A DNA stretch of 64,000 nucleotides from Pseudogymnoascus destructans (Eukaryota; Ascomycota; Leotiomycetes; Thelebolales; Thelebolaceae), in assembly GCF_001641265.1 (NCBI RefSeq), contig NW_020167550.1, forward strand, positions 62,001-126,000. Direction: 5' to 3'. The notes beneath the pieces are model-generated. The model was not told where the DNA came from. It made no database searches and saw only the letters and a list, made by a program, of their open reading frames with translations. The first letter of the stretch is position 1, and every line of letters begins with the position of its first letter. This document shows, piece by piece, positions 41,031 to 51,208 of the stretch. The position numbers and the translations under genes are program-made.

Positions 41031-41442
41031 TAAGAAATCTACCATCTCGGAGAGAATCACTCCGCTCAGCGAAACGCGGCTACGAAACTGGGGGGTCAGT
41101 TTATTCCACATGTATCGAAACCATTCCAACTCAGAGACTTGTCCTGTGATAGCTGCACTTTGGAAACGAGTCTTGAACTCTGGGAAGGTTTCGCTAGCAT
41201 GCCCCTTCTCTCCCATTTGCAGGTCGTTGAAGAGGTTCCTGGCCTGTTCCGTCTCATTGCCTAGTAGGTCCATCATCTCCTCGGCACTGTGGAACCCATG
41301 TGTAGCAGACAGGTATTGGTAGGTCTTAGCCAGGCCGGTCGTAGTTCCCCATATCAATGCTTTTCTCTAGACGTCGGTAAGGTAGTGGTCCTCATTGACT
41401 ATGAGTCGGTCCCGAATTGAAGCTCTCCATTGTAGGAAGGTA
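41031..41442 (-). other. Inverted internal segment of gypsy B gag
   Basis: Read on the minus strand this segment gives capsid-type gag sequence in the right internal order: FLQWRASIRDRLIVNEDHYL, then ALIWGTTTGLAKTYQYLSAT, ASETFPEFKTRFQSAAITG, KLTPQFRSRVSLSGV and MVDFL. Flanking plus-strand gag (NRYKK before, HVIKNQWKGDY after) would continue it if the segment were turned around. Junction positions are accurate to about 10 bp. Confidence 0.78.
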
Positions 41443-41935
41443 TGTTTTCCCATGTTATTAAAAACCAATGGAAGGGAGATTACCACACTATGGTCCGAGA
41501 ACTCACTGCCTTTAATCAGGAACGGCGCCGGAACAATGAATTGAACCTGCTCCCTGCCACCACAAGGACTTCCACACGGCCTACCGATACAGTCAAGGCG
41601 TCAGCGTCGAGACCAACTCGAGCCACACCTGCCACGTTTACTAGGACCCCGTTCCTCCCCAAGCCAGCCTTACTGGAACGTGTGAGAACTGCAGTCCCTG
41701 CGCCCTCAGGGAACTGTTTCAAGTGTGGCAAGCCCAGCCATTTCCAGGACAAATGCCCGCTCAACGCTACTGTCAAGGAGATCGACTGTAACGACCCCGA
41801 GACAGAAGAACAATGGGAGGAAGCTGTTGAACTCCAGTCGGATGCGTCCCTAGAGGAAAATGACAAGGCCTAGGGAAAGGCTCCTTCCTAGGTCTATGCA
41901 AATGTGACCTTGGAGGACTAGATTTACAAGAACTC

Positions 41936-42469
41936 TTGGAAGGCACCCAGTTCTTAGTCAACATGACCCTGAGTATGAATGGACTCGGGGTGCAAACGAA
42001 GTCCCTAGCAGACACAGGAGCAAATGGCTACCTCGTCATTAACAAGCCTTTCACAATACGACTGTCTAAAGTGCTTCAGAGCCCCATACAGAAACTACCC
42101 TACTCTGTACCCATACGTGGATTTCAGCGCAAAATCCAAGGCCACGTGTCGGAGTATATTCGGTTACACTTAACAGTCGAAGGACGCTGGATATATAACT
42201 GCCCCTTTGTACTCCTGGACCTCGGAGCACAAGATGTGATAATTGGGAAGAAGCTTTTCAGCTGCTTCCGAATACTACTCGACTCTGCAAAGAGCTGGTT
42301 AGTATGGCCAAAGGAGTACCTGCCGACTCCTAGATGGAGCAAGGAGACCACTTGCCCTACTACATGCGAGAAACGTCCATTCGACATCCCGCATACCAGC
42401 CGCATGCGAATCGCAGGGATGCTGCAATCCACCGCAAAGACAGACGCCGCGCAGGCGGACGCTCGATGA
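41936..42469 (+). pseudogene. Gypsy B protease region
   Basis: Encodes VNMTLSMNGLGVQTKSLADT, then GANGYLVINKPF: a retropepsin with the A-D-T-G-A motif and the downstream hydrophobic strand (FVLLDLGAQDVIIGKKLF). It is separated from gag and RT by stops or frame changes. Confidence 0.82.
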
Positions 42470-42557
42470 ACATGAAAGTGATAACTTCAGGCTATGAAGA
42501 GATCACTGATATGCCACCAAGCTTACCTGAAACCAAGAGGTTTATCCCCCACTACTA

Positions 42558-43523
42558 GTGAAACTGGTACCTAGTTTCACGCCCATACGGATATGCGAAA
42601 TCAGTGCCAACGTTTTCCATCACGAGATAATGCGAAGCGACTCCGAGTTCTTTCAGACTAGCATCTACGAAATTGACGAGATCATCCATGAAAAGGAGTT
42701 GGTAGAGGATGAAGAAACGCTCTGCCTCATCCAGCAGAAGCTTCCGCATATGCACTGGAAGTACAGCGATGTCTTTTCGAAGTTGGAATTAGATCGAATC
42801 CCCCCACACTGCATATACGACCACAAGATACAGCTCAAAGCCCCTTTACCAAACGCTTTCTCCCTGTTATATCGACAGGGCACCAAAGAGCTTAAGGCTA
42901 CCAAGCAATACCTGTTAGAGAACCTAGAGAAAGGCTTAATTGTCAACAGCAACAGCCCCTTCACATCCCCTATCCTATTCGTAAAGAAAGCGGATGGCAA
43001 ATTAAGATTTTGCATCGATTACCGGAAGTTAAATGGTCTCACCCGGAACGATCCCTACCCCATCCCGCGTATCGATGAACTACTAGGATGGGTGTCGAAA
43101 GCAAAAATCTTCATGAAGCTAGATATTAGACAAGCCTTCCATCGCATACGGATGCACCCTGACTCGGAAGAGTACATGACCTTTCGGACTCGCTATGGAT
43201 CCTATAAGTGCAAAGTGCTGCTGTTTGGACTAACGAATGGTCCCGCAACCTATCAGCAGTATATGAATGACGTCCTGATGCAATATTTAGATGACTTCTG
43301 TACCGCATACTTAGACAACATCCTAATCTATTCAGAGGACCCTACGAAACACATAGAGCACGTGCAAAAGGTCCTACAGCGTCTCCAAGAAGCTGGACTC
43401 CAAGCCGATTTGAATAAATGCGAGTTCAACGTCACCAGAACAAAATACTTGGGTTACATTCTCACTACCTCCGGTGTCGAAGCGGACCCCAACAAAATCG
43501 AACCCCTTCGTAACTGGATCTGA
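42558..43523 (+). pseudogene. Gypsy B reverse transcriptase, truncated by the copia fragment
   Basis: Encodes FVKKADGKLRFCIDYRKLNG, FMKLDIRQAFHRIRM (catalytic Asp), VLLFGLTNGPATYQQYMND and AYLDNILIYSED. The normal YxDD box is YLDN, a GAC-to-AAC change that removes a catalytic aspartate. The frame ends NKIEPLRNW at the boundary with copia sequence; the RT thumb and connection to RNase H are missing. Confidence 0.88.
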
Positions 43524-44686
43524 CCGTTCCTAGCCCATAGTCTCGCGGCCTGTTTTAAACCGTAGAGTCCCTTTTTGAGGCGGCAGTCAAGGGAGTCATT
43601 CTCATATCCAACTGGCATTTGGATCCAAACAGTTTCTTCGAGGTGACTGTTCAGGAATGCTGTGACTGCGTCCATTTGCTCAATATCCCAATCATAATAT
43701 GCTGTGAGTGCCATCAGGATCCGGATCGCTGTGCTTTTAGCTACTGAGGTGAAGGTTTGATCGTAGTCGACCCCTTTTAATTGCTTGAAGCCTTTGGCTA
43801 CCCAGCGAGCTTTGAATCGCTCCACGATTCCAGATACCCATTTGATGGCAAAGACCCATCGCCCCTTAATAATATGAGTGCCTTCAGGAGGCTCCAATTC
43901 GTCCCATGTATTGTTAGCAATGAGGGCGTCATATTTGACTGCCATGGCTATTCGCCAGTCATGGCTTTCTGGGCTTGCCATTGCCTGCTTGTAGGTCGTT
44001 GGTTCCAGGATTTTTTGAGGCGATATATGAGCATTGAAAGCTGATACGCTTTCGCAGAGAAATGCCCAATGCCGTTGATCGAGAGCCCAGTGGCTCTGAT
44101 AATTTCTTTCAAGGCTTCCTTTGCCTTGGAGCTTCGGCGGCTGTCGAATGCGCTCTGGGCGTCGATTGACAGTTTCTTCTGCCCCTCATTGGGCATTTGT
44201 CGCGGGCGTTATTAGTCCATGGAGTTGTTGATGAAGCTCTTCGTCGAGGGCTTCAGGGGTTTGACTCCTGGAATTATCATTACTAGGAGCTTGGGTCTCC
44301 GCATCGTCATCGCTAGGAGTCGCCCCTGACGTGGGAGGCTCATCTTTTTTCTCAAATATAAGAGTATAGCCTAGATCAGCATCAATCGTTTCGATGGTGA
44401 TTCTGGTGTCATCTGCTAGTGTTCCCCAACTTCTTCGAAGACCACAGCAGATGATTGAATGACTCCTTTTTCTAGGTCGTAGATCCTATAAATGGAATTG
44501 CCTTCGTATCTGACGAGTATTCCCATGCGAGCTCTGGCGCTAAACTTGGCGCTCCTGGTCCTTTTTTCTCTGTGCAAGTGATAATATGCCTTGCTTCCAA
44601 TAACTCGTAGATGGGCCAGATCTGGCTTTGTAGGCTGCCCTTTGAATGTGCTCATGGCTTCAAAAGGGGTGATTCTAGTGCCCCGG
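43524..44686 (-). pseudogene. Ty1/copia element, 3' part: integrase C-terminus and reverse transcriptase
   Basis: The minus strand gives MSTFKGQPTKPDLAHLRVIG (end of integrase), a linker, then reverse transcriptase (NTWDELEPPEGTHIIKGRWV, FKARWVAKGFKQLKGVDYDQ, DAVTAFLNSHLEETVWI, KKGLYGLKQAARLW) with frame changes between. It stops at about 43530 inside RT, before the YxDD box, where gypsy B begins. The upstream half lies at 51684-53393 beyond gypsy A copy 2. Confidence 0.85.
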
Positions 44687-45161
44687 TGTAACGCTGACTT
44701 CTAAATGATAGAAGACACAGAGGTTCTCTTGCGTAAAGGTTTACTTATCAGAGGAGGCAGGGGATCAGACACAAAGGCTTCAAGTAACACGTTACTAGTA
44801 TATAACAAATACTGTATTGAGTTGAGCACGAAGCTCCTATCTAAGGAAATACTATCTACTTATATAGTGGCGTCGTGCCTAGTGGACTCTTGGGAACTCA
44901 CTTGAGTCCTCGGAGTCCTGGACTCTTAGGACTCTTCTCATCATCCTGCGAGTCCATCACGTGCCTAGTGGACTCCTGGGAACTCACTCGAGTCCTCGGA
45001 GTCCTGGACTCTTAGGACTCTTCTCATCATCCTGCGAGTCCGTCACGTGATACTTTCGGAACTACTATTCCCCGCTGCCCCTCCAGGTACCAGGGCCGGT
45101 CTCATGCGACCTCCCTCCTTCCTGTCCTGTAGTTGGCCAGCCTTCTTGTTCCGTCGTAACA
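44687..45161 (-). repeat. Gypsy A copy 2, 3' LTR
   Basis: 475 bp with TGTAAC...TAACA ends and two 86-bp units; a polypurine tract follows on the plus-strand right side (read on minus as CCAGGGGAAGGGAGCGAG). Confidence 0.95.
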
Positions 45162-45209
45162 CTCGCTCCCTTCCCCTGGGCATTCGTCTCGAATCCTATA
45201 AGTACGTCC

Positions 45210-45824
45210 ATGTCCCTGGGACTCTGCTGCTCCTCAGCGAGTCCTTCAACATGCAACATGCCTACTGACACTGCCCGCAAACTTCAGGAACGCAACGATC
45301 TTGTCCGTCGAATAAAGAACCACGGATACGAACTACCCGAAATGGATTCTTGCTCGAACTGCGTGAGGCGAAACATTACTTGCGTGTCGTCTCCAAATGA
45401 TTCACGGCGGTGCGCCGAGTGCGTTCGTCGCAACTTGAAAGAAAAGTGTGACTGTATGGGTCCTGAGCATCCCGACTGGGTGAAGCTCGAACGGGAGGAG
45501 GATCGCCTGGATCGCGAAGAGGAAGAAACCCTTTCGAAGTTACTTCGTCTGCGGAAGCAGAAACGCCTCATCCGAACCCGTGGTAAAGATATGCTCCGAC
45601 GAGGTTTGAAAACCCTCGACGAGCTTGATGCGGCAGAGGAGGCCGAACGTGTGGCTGCTGAGAAGCGTGACGCTGTTGAGGTCGAGGAACAGGCAGTTAG
45701 CGCTGCCTCCTCGTCTGTGACCGAGACCTCCGCTTCCTCCGATCCACTGGCCTACTCCCCTGCATCTTGGGATCAATGGCTGGTGGGTGGCGGCGTCGAT
45801 ATTCCTCCAGCAGTTCTTTGCTGA
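45210..45824 (+). CDS. Antisense Zn2Cys6-like/coiled-coil protein of gypsy A copy 2
   Basis: Second intact copy of the 204-aa antisense protein. All seven cysteines of the cluster and the coiled coil are kept. Against copy 1 there are about seven amino-acid changes (for example V41E in the linker, A157-region changes, and four in the Ser-rich tail) and a few silent ones, with no stop or indel. The last 128 bp overlap the integrase 3' end on the other strand (45697-45824). It starts at the same ATG context as copy 1. Confidence 0.72.
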   Translation: MSLGLCCSSASPSTCNMPTDTARKLQERNDLVRRIKNHGYELPEMDSCSNCVRRNITCVSSPNDSRRCAECVRRNLKEKCDCMGPEHPDWVKLEREEDRLDREEEETLSKLLRLRKQKRLIRTRGKDMLRRGLKTLDELDAAEEAERVAAEKRDAVEVEEQAVSAASSSVTETSASSDPLAYSPASWDQWLVGGGVDIPPAVLC

Positions 45825-46950
45825 TGTTCCTTGTTGGTTCCCACGAATTATCCGTAGGTTCGTAATTTTCCCATTTTATCAAAAACTCTTCTCGACGTCC
45901 TACTAACCTTCTGTCTAGGATCGCTTCGACCTCATATTCGATTATCTCATTCTCGGGTTGGAGTTCGGTGTCGGTCGCAATTGGGGTATTTCCTCTTGCT
46001 GGTTCCAGTAGTGAGACATGAAATACCGGGTGTAGTCTAGACTTCCTGGGTAGCTGCAGTCTGTAATTAACTGAGCTGACTTTGTTCAATATTTTGAATG
46101 GTCCCAATTTCTTGAAGTCCAACTTTGTGCTTGGTCGTTTCGTTTTGATATGTTTCCGGAGTAGGTATACTTTATCCCCCTCCTTGAAGGCAGGTTCCAT
46201 ACTGCGCTTCTTGTTTGCGTATGCGGCGGATCGTTCATTTAAGAATTGGATGTCCGTCGCAAGTTGTTCGTGGAACGATCTCAGTTGTTCCACCACGATC
46301 AGGGCTTGTTCAGCTCGTGATTCATCCGGTCTTGGTTGCCTATATGCTTCTGGCTGGTAGCCATAATTGGCAAAGAACGGTGAGACTTTCGTTGCTTCTG
46401 TCATCGCGCTGTTATATGCAAACTGTGCGATGGGTAAGATCTGAACCCAGTTATCCTGTTGATGATTGACATAGCTTCGCAGGTACTGTTCAAGGGTCTG
46501 ATTTAATCTTTCTGTTTGGCCGTCTGTCTGGGGATGAAAAGCTGTTGACAGCTTATGATTTGTTCCCAGTAGCGCCATCAATGATTTCCAGAATTTCGAA
46601 GTAAAGAGCTTGTCTCTATCTGAGATGATTTCTTCTGGCATCCCATGATCGGCTAATATGACTCGAATGAAGGTATATGCGAGCGCCTCGGCGTCGCTAG
46701 CTTCTAGATATGGTATAAACTTCCCATATTTCGTGAGTCTTTCCGTGATGACGAGGATAGAGTCATATTCTATTCCTGTTAACGGGTCCTTGGAGGGTGG
46801 AAGCTTGACGATGAAGTCCAAAGCTATTGATTTCCACGCTCCTTTTGGTACTGGTGTCGACTTGAGTTGTCCGTATGGCAGGTGCCTATTGGATTTTGAC
46901 TTGCTGCAAATGTCGCACTCTCTTACCACTGTCTCTACCTGCTTCCTCAT
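45697..46950 (-). CDS. Gypsy A copy 2 integrase with chromodomain
   Basis: 417 aa, nearly identical to copy 1, with the D45/D111/E147 triad, CxxC and C-terminal chromodomain intact. Small differences include RHLPYG for RLLPYG and PVPKG for PVPRG. The entry from the upstream frame again needs a +1 shift at TAA 46963-46961. Confidence 0.93.
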   Translation of the reverse strand: MRKQVETVVRECDICSKSKSNRHLPYGQLKSTPVPKGAWKSIALDFIVKLPPSKDPLTGIEYDSILVITERLTKYGKFIPYLEASDAEALAYTFIRVILADHGMPEEIISDRDKLFTSKFWKSLMALLGTNHKLSTAFHPQTDGQTERLNQTLEQYLRSYVNHQQDNWVQILPIAQFAYNSAMTEATKVSPFFANYGYQPEAYRQPRPDESRAEQALIVVEQLRSFHEQLATDIQFLNERSAAYANKKRSMEPAFKEGDKVYLLRKHIKTKRPSTKLDFKKLGPFKILNKVSSVNYRLQLPRKSRLHPVFHVSLLEPARGNTPIATDTELQPENEIIEYEVEAILDRRLVGRREEFLIKWENYEPTDNSWEPTRNISKELLEEYRRRHPPAIDPKMQGSRPVDRRKRRSRSQTRRQR

Positions 46951-46960
46951 ACCTGGGAAG

Positions 46961-49147
46961 TTAGTGTCGAGTGATTCGTTCGAAGGTTCGTGTTACTCCC
47001 TGATGACCGTGTGCTGGTAACGAGTGTTGTTCTTGCACCAGCGGGCGTCTCATTTGACTTGGGACATACACTAACCCTTTGTATCGAATCAATCCTTGTT
47101 CGTCGATGGTGAAGTCGCCTTCGACTTTGGACAAGACTCGCTTGGCGCATTCGTCTGTTGCGTAAGCTTTCTTGAGTCTTTCCTCGAGTTCTGTATCTTC
47201 GATGACTGAGATCGTCACTAGTAACTCGTTGTACTGTATTCCTGCATCTGTTTTCTTCAGAATTGCTCTAGGTCTTTCTTCCTTTGGGCCGGCGTAGTCG
47301 GTCCGTCTGCTGAGAGCGTCTGCTCTTGCATTCTCGGAGCCCTTGCGATAGGTTATCGTGAAGTTGTAGGCTGCGAGGGTTTCTGCCCAGCGGACTTGTC
47401 TGCGGTTTAAAACCTTGGTCGTGGTGAAGTATATGAGGTTCTTGTGATCCGTCCATACCTGCACAGGGTAGGTGGGTCCCTCAAGATATACTCGCCACTG
47501 CTCAAAGGCAACGACAATAGCCAGTAGCTCCTTGTCGTGGATGTCGTAATTGAGTTCCGCGGGTGACAGTTTCCTAGAGTAGTACGCGATTGGTTTGAAC
47601 TTACCGTTCTCGTCTGGTTGATTCAGACATGCTCCAATTGCGAAGTCAGAAGAGTCCGTTTCGAGGATGATCTTCTTTGCAGGGTCAAATGTAGCAAGGA
47701 TAGGTGCTTCCGTGAACTTCGTCTTAAGTTCCTGGAAAGCAGCCTCTGCCTTGTCCGTCCATTTGAATTCGAGATCCTTTCTGGTAAGCTCCGTGAGTGG
47801 TTGAGCTACCTTGGAATATCCCGAGATGAATCTTCGGTAGAAGTTGGCGAAGCCTAGGAAGGCTTGCACTTCCTTGACCGTGGTCGGTGTTGGCCATTCC
47901 AACACTGCCGTTACTTTTGCTTGGTCCATCTTGATGCCATGCGTTCCAATAATGTAACCCAAGAATTCGACTTGGTTTTTATGGAACTCGCACTTCTCTG
48001 GTTTGAGGAGTAAGCTGTACTCCTTTAGTTTCTTCAGGACGAGTTTGACATGCTTGACATGCTCCTCCTTGGTTGCTGAATACACCAGGACATCGTCTAA
48101 GTAGACAATGGTAAAGATGTCTAAGTATTCGTGCAAAGCATCATTCATCAGTCGTTGCATAGATGCGGGTGCGTTTGTTAGCCCAAAGGGCATGACTTGA
48201 TACTCGAATAGGCCATAGCGGGTGCGGAATGCTGTTTTCCACTCTTCCCCAGCCTTGATTCGGATCAGGTTGTATGCTCCTCGCAGATCTAGCTTACTGA
48301 AGATCTTTGCTCCTTGAAATCTATCGTGTAGTTCGTTGATTAACGGCAGGGCATACCTGTCCTTGATTGTGATGTTGTTCAACGCTCGATAGTCCACACA
48401 TAACCGTAGGGAGCCGTCTTTCTTTGGTACGAAAAGCACCGGACTTCCTGCGGGTGATGTGGATGGTTTGATGAATCCTTTTGCTAGGTTATCATCAATG
48501 TACTCCTTAAGTACCTTCAGCTCCTTTTCCGATAGCTGATATATTGGTCCGAACGGTGGACTCTTGTCTTTCTCCAAGGGTATCTCGTGATCCCATGGTT
48601 GGTGCTTAGGAAGCGCCTCGTTCTTAGGGCCTTCCTGGAATAATCGCTCGTATTCCTTGTACTCCACCGGTATACTCGTCGGTGAGGATGCCTGGGCTAG
48701 GTCATCGAGCTCGGAGGTTGCACATAACTCCTTCCGGCCCTGGGAGGGTTTCTCCCGTTGTCGCGTGTCCGTCCGTTGTTCACACGCGCACTGGCTCATC
48801 ACAACTTTCTCGTTCCACCAGTCGATCTGGGGGTTGTGTTTCTTGAGCCATGGCATACCAAGGATGCACGCATGGTTGTCCATGTGCACGATGTCAAACT
48901 GAATCGTTTCCTTGTGCCCGTGTAGCATGACCATTTCCAATGGGACCGTTTCGTGGGTCACCATTCCTTCATTAGTCGAGATGGGCTCTCCATCTACGAC
49001 CATTAACGGGTATGGTTCGGTTTTCAATTGCGTCTTGAAACCTTGCGTGTCTGCTACTTTCTTTGTCATAAAGTTGCCCGTCGCTCCTGAGTCAATCATT
49101 GCTCGGAGGTGTCGCTGTTGTATCTTAGCGACCACATATAGTTGCAT
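46961..49147 (-). CDS. Gypsy A copy 2 protease, reverse transcriptase and RNase H
   Basis: 728 aa from the first ATG, with DSGAT protease, YLDD reverse transcriptase and RNase H motifs all intact. It differs from copy 1 at very few residues (for example ERLF for EQLF, FIKP for FIRP). Probably expressed as a gag fusion by -1 frameshifting. Confidence 0.94.
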   Translation of the reverse strand: MQLYVVAKIQQRHLRAMIDSGATGNFMTKKVADTQGFKTQLKTEPYPLMVVDGEPISTNEGMVTHETVPLEMVMLHGHKETIQFDIVHMDNHACILGMPWLKKHNPQIDWWNEKVVMSQCACEQRTDTRQREKPSQGRKELCATSELDDLAQASSPTSIPVEYKEYERLFQEGPKNEALPKHQPWDHEIPLEKDKSPPFGPIYQLSEKELKVLKEYIDDNLAKGFIKPSTSPAGSPVLFVPKKDGSLRLCVDYRALNNITIKDRYALPLINELHDRFQGAKIFSKLDLRGAYNLIRIKAGEEWKTAFRTRYGLFEYQVMPFGLTNAPASMQRLMNDALHEYLDIFTIVYLDDVLVYSATKEEHVKHVKLVLKKLKEYSLLLKPEKCEFHKNQVEFLGYIIGTHGIKMDQAKVTAVLEWPTPTTVKEVQAFLGFANFYRRFISGYSKVAQPLTELTRKDLEFKWTDKAEAAFQELKTKFTEAPILATFDPAKKIILETDSSDFAIGACLNQPDENGKFKPIAYYSRKLSPAELNYDIHDKELLAIVVAFEQWRVYLEGPTYPVQVWTDHKNLIYFTTTKVLNRRQVRWAETLAAYNFTITYRKGSENARADALSRRTDYAGPKEERPRAILKKTDAGIQYNELLVTISVIEDTELEERLKKAYATDECAKRVLSKVEGDFTIDEQGLIRYKGLVYVPSQMRRPLVQEQHSLPAHGHQGVTRTFERITRH

Positions 49148-49180
49148 GCTGCCCGTCGTGGCGCATAGCTGGTCTGTACT

Positions 49181-49234
49181 AGGCCTCTTCGTGTCGCTCG
49201 CCGGTGGCCTACCGTCGAGGACTCCTAGTTTTTT
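49181..49234 (-). promoter_or_regulatory. -1 frameshift signal of gypsy A copy 2
   Basis: Slippery A_AAA_AAC at 49234-49228, 8-nt spacer, 9-bp stem with one mismatch, loop AGGCC and downstream GGCCT, identical to the signal in copy 1. Confidence 0.8.
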
Positions 49235-51162
49235 GACTCGTCCGAGGAAGGATAGTATTCATCCGCTTCCAATGGTGGTTCTTGGGGAGATCGTTTCCCT
49301 CGCTCTTCTGCTTCGTCTAGCAGATGTGGGTATTTCTTGTATACCTGTTCGCTTTTGATAGGCAAGTCTCCTTCAGACTGGCTTCGCCTGAGGGCGTGAA
49401 CTTGCTCTGCGTCTCTGAAGTGTATCCTGGGCGAGGATCGGGGAAACAACTGATTCTGGTGTTTCTTTTTCCAGTGGAGCTTGCAGTCATCTTCGCTGCA
49501 ATACTCCCAGTAGACATACGCGTGCCAGGGATGATCAGTCTCTGTTGCGTCTGTCGTTGATAGTTCCTGCTGTCCTCTCACCCATGCACTATCTTCCCTC
49601 GGAGGCGTGGAGAACGTGTCTAGTTGCTCCATGGCTCTCCTTTCGATGCGTGGAGTGGGTCTCGCATTTTCCCGTCGGAGCATATCTCTGGCTTTCTCGT
49701 CGTACTTCTTCAGGGCTCTCCTGCGGTCCTGGTAGTAAAGTTTGACGCTTTTCATATACTTCAGTTTAGCCATATGCTCGACATCCTTCTCCAGTTCTTC
49801 CGCTTCTTGGGCTTCCAACTTAGCTACGTCTTGGGACGTGCCAAGCAGCCTGCGGGTATTCGTTAGTTGGTCGTAGTATCTCCAGAGGTCATCCTTGCAG
49901 TCGTCCACCTTGCACTCTAACGGAAGTCCCTGTAACAGGTTCTCGTAGATGCCCTTAAGCGTGGGGATTTTCCTCTGGCCGCTGGGCTTGTCTCGTTCGG
50001 CCCTAATCTTCGCGTGGGCGTGTTTTGCCATGCGTCTTACTACGCTCTTGCACCGTGGACTCATTGGTTCCGTAGGTGCGAGTTCATCAAAGGTCTCCTG
50101 TTCCGAGACGGTGAACGATTCCGCCTCCGACCCTTCATCTGAGCTCTCGTCTTCTGGGGTGCTTTCGCCGTTTATTCCCCAGTCCTGTTTGCTCACAAAC
50201 GTTGCGTTCAACTGTCCTGTCCAGGTGGCATTGAGTTGTTTGCCGACTTTGCGTCCGCCGTTCCCTTTCTTTGGCTGTCTGCAGTCTCGGGCCATGTGGC
50301 CTGGCTTGTCGCAGTTAAAACAGAGTCGTTCCTTGAATTGTCTGTCTTTCTTAGGGTCACGGGGTCGTCCAGGTTTGAACGTGGCATCGAGTTCCATTGG
50401 GTCCGACCAACGGTTGTCTCGCGGGTGTTGATCCCGTCGTCTGCCCTCGTTTCCCCGGTAGGGGTAACTTTTCTTGGGCTTGTCATAGGTCCGACGTTCC
50501 TTCTGGAATTCGTATAGTCGATTGTCGATTCGGACCATATGTTCGATTAGCGCTACCATGTCCGTTGGTTGTTGTTCCAAACGGGCAAGTTCCATACGTA
50601 TATGGCTCTTCAGCCCACGTCGGTAGTGGCTGATGAGTGCGCTGGCGTCCCATCCTGTCTGATTGCCGTATCTCTGGAATTCTGTGGAGTATGTGAGGGC
50701 GCTGCCAGTCTGCTTAAGTGCAAACAGATGGTCTTCTGCGGTCTTAATCTCATCGATGTCTCCGAACATGCGTCGGATTTCCTTACAGAATCCATTCCAG
50801 CTGCCAAACATAGTCTGCGTAGTTGTCATGCTTCCATTGGTACTTTCATATTTGAAATAGTCCTTGAGGAATGGTTCGATCCATCGCAGGGCTTCCCCCC
50901 TAAGGTAGGACGCAGTCCACAGGGCATAGCTCTCCTGGGTGGGAAACTTCTCGTCATTGAAGTGCTGGTACAGTTCGACCTGTAGCAAAAACACCTCAAG
51001 TTCCTTTCGGTTGCCGGAGTAAGTGTCGGGCAACTTGACGCGTAGAGTTTCCTTGAGTTCGTTGACAGTGGGTGCGTCGGGCATTTCTTCATTCTCAGGC
51101 TTAGACCTCTGAGACGAAGTTGGCGTGGTGGGGGTTTTCCCCTTCGAACTGACGACAGACAT
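49225..51162 (-). CDS. Gypsy A copy 2 gag (intact, 645 aa)
   Basis: Starts MSVVSSKGKT and has no internal stop: codon 93 is CGA (Arg), where copy 1 has TGA. An N-terminal Ser/Thr/Pro-rich stretch is followed by capsid-like helices (LPDTYSGNRKELEVFLLQVE, DEIKTAEDHLFALKQTGSAL), a basic linker and a CCHC zinc knuckle (CFNCDKPGHMARDC). A long charged C-terminal region ends DEYYPSSDESKN, directly on the frameshift site. This C-terminal extension after the zinc knuckle (about 330 residues) is unusually long. Confidence 0.93.
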   Translation of the reverse strand: MSVVSSKGKTPTTPTSSQRSKPENEEMPDAPTVNELKETLRVKLPDTYSGNRKELEVFLLQVELYQHFNDEKFPTQESYALWTASYLRGEALRWIEPFLKDYFKYESTNGSMTTTQTMFGSWNGFCKEIRRMFGDIDEIKTAEDHLFALKQTGSALTYSTEFQRYGNQTGWDASALISHYRRGLKSHIRMELARLEQQPTDMVALIEHMVRIDNRLYEFQKERRTYDKPKKSYPYRGNEGRRRDQHPRDNRWSDPMELDATFKPGRPRDPKKDRQFKERLCFNCDKPGHMARDCRQPKKGNGGRKVGKQLNATWTGQLNATFVSKQDWGINGESTPEDESSDEGSEAESFTVSEQETFDELAPTEPMSPRCKSVVRRMAKHAHAKIRAERDKPSGQRKIPTLKGIYENLLQGLPLECKVDDCKDDLWRYYDQLTNTRRLLGTSQDVAKLEAQEAEELEKDVEHMAKLKYMKSVKLYYQDRRRALKKYDEKARDMLRRENARPTPRIERRAMEQLDTFSTPPREDSAWVRGQQELSTTDATETDHPWHAYVYWEYCSEDDCKLHWKKKHQNQLFPRSSPRIHFRDAEQVHALRRSQSEGDLPIKSEQVYKKYPHLLDEAEERGKRSPQEPPLEADEYYPSSDESKN

Positions 51163-51208
51163 GTTGCTTTGTGTGTAAGCCGGTACCTCGTAGAAGTGGT
51201 GCTCAAAG

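Larger units (their letters stand above)
40267..41873 (+). pseudogene. Gypsy B gag (broken)
   Basis: Starts MSKKPTSNTPQDNDSQLPRM; its codons run 40267-40355 and resume at 40836 once the solo LTR and one TACGA are removed, continuing SRMAHLEAQIQEVKDLLVTL. A frame change then leads to STEDPLNRYKK. The next ~410 bp are inverted. The normal strand resumes at about 41443 with HVIKNQWKGDYHTMVRELTA and ends with a zinc knuckle CFKCGKPSHFQDKC and a stop at 41871-41873. Confidence 0.82.

Noticed and set aside
47618..51000. Several plus-strand frames of 78-160 codons opposite gypsy A gag and pol
   Set aside because: They mirror conserved gag-pol codons in both copies and lack own starts or motifs, unlike the antisense gene at 45210, which lies mostly outside pol.
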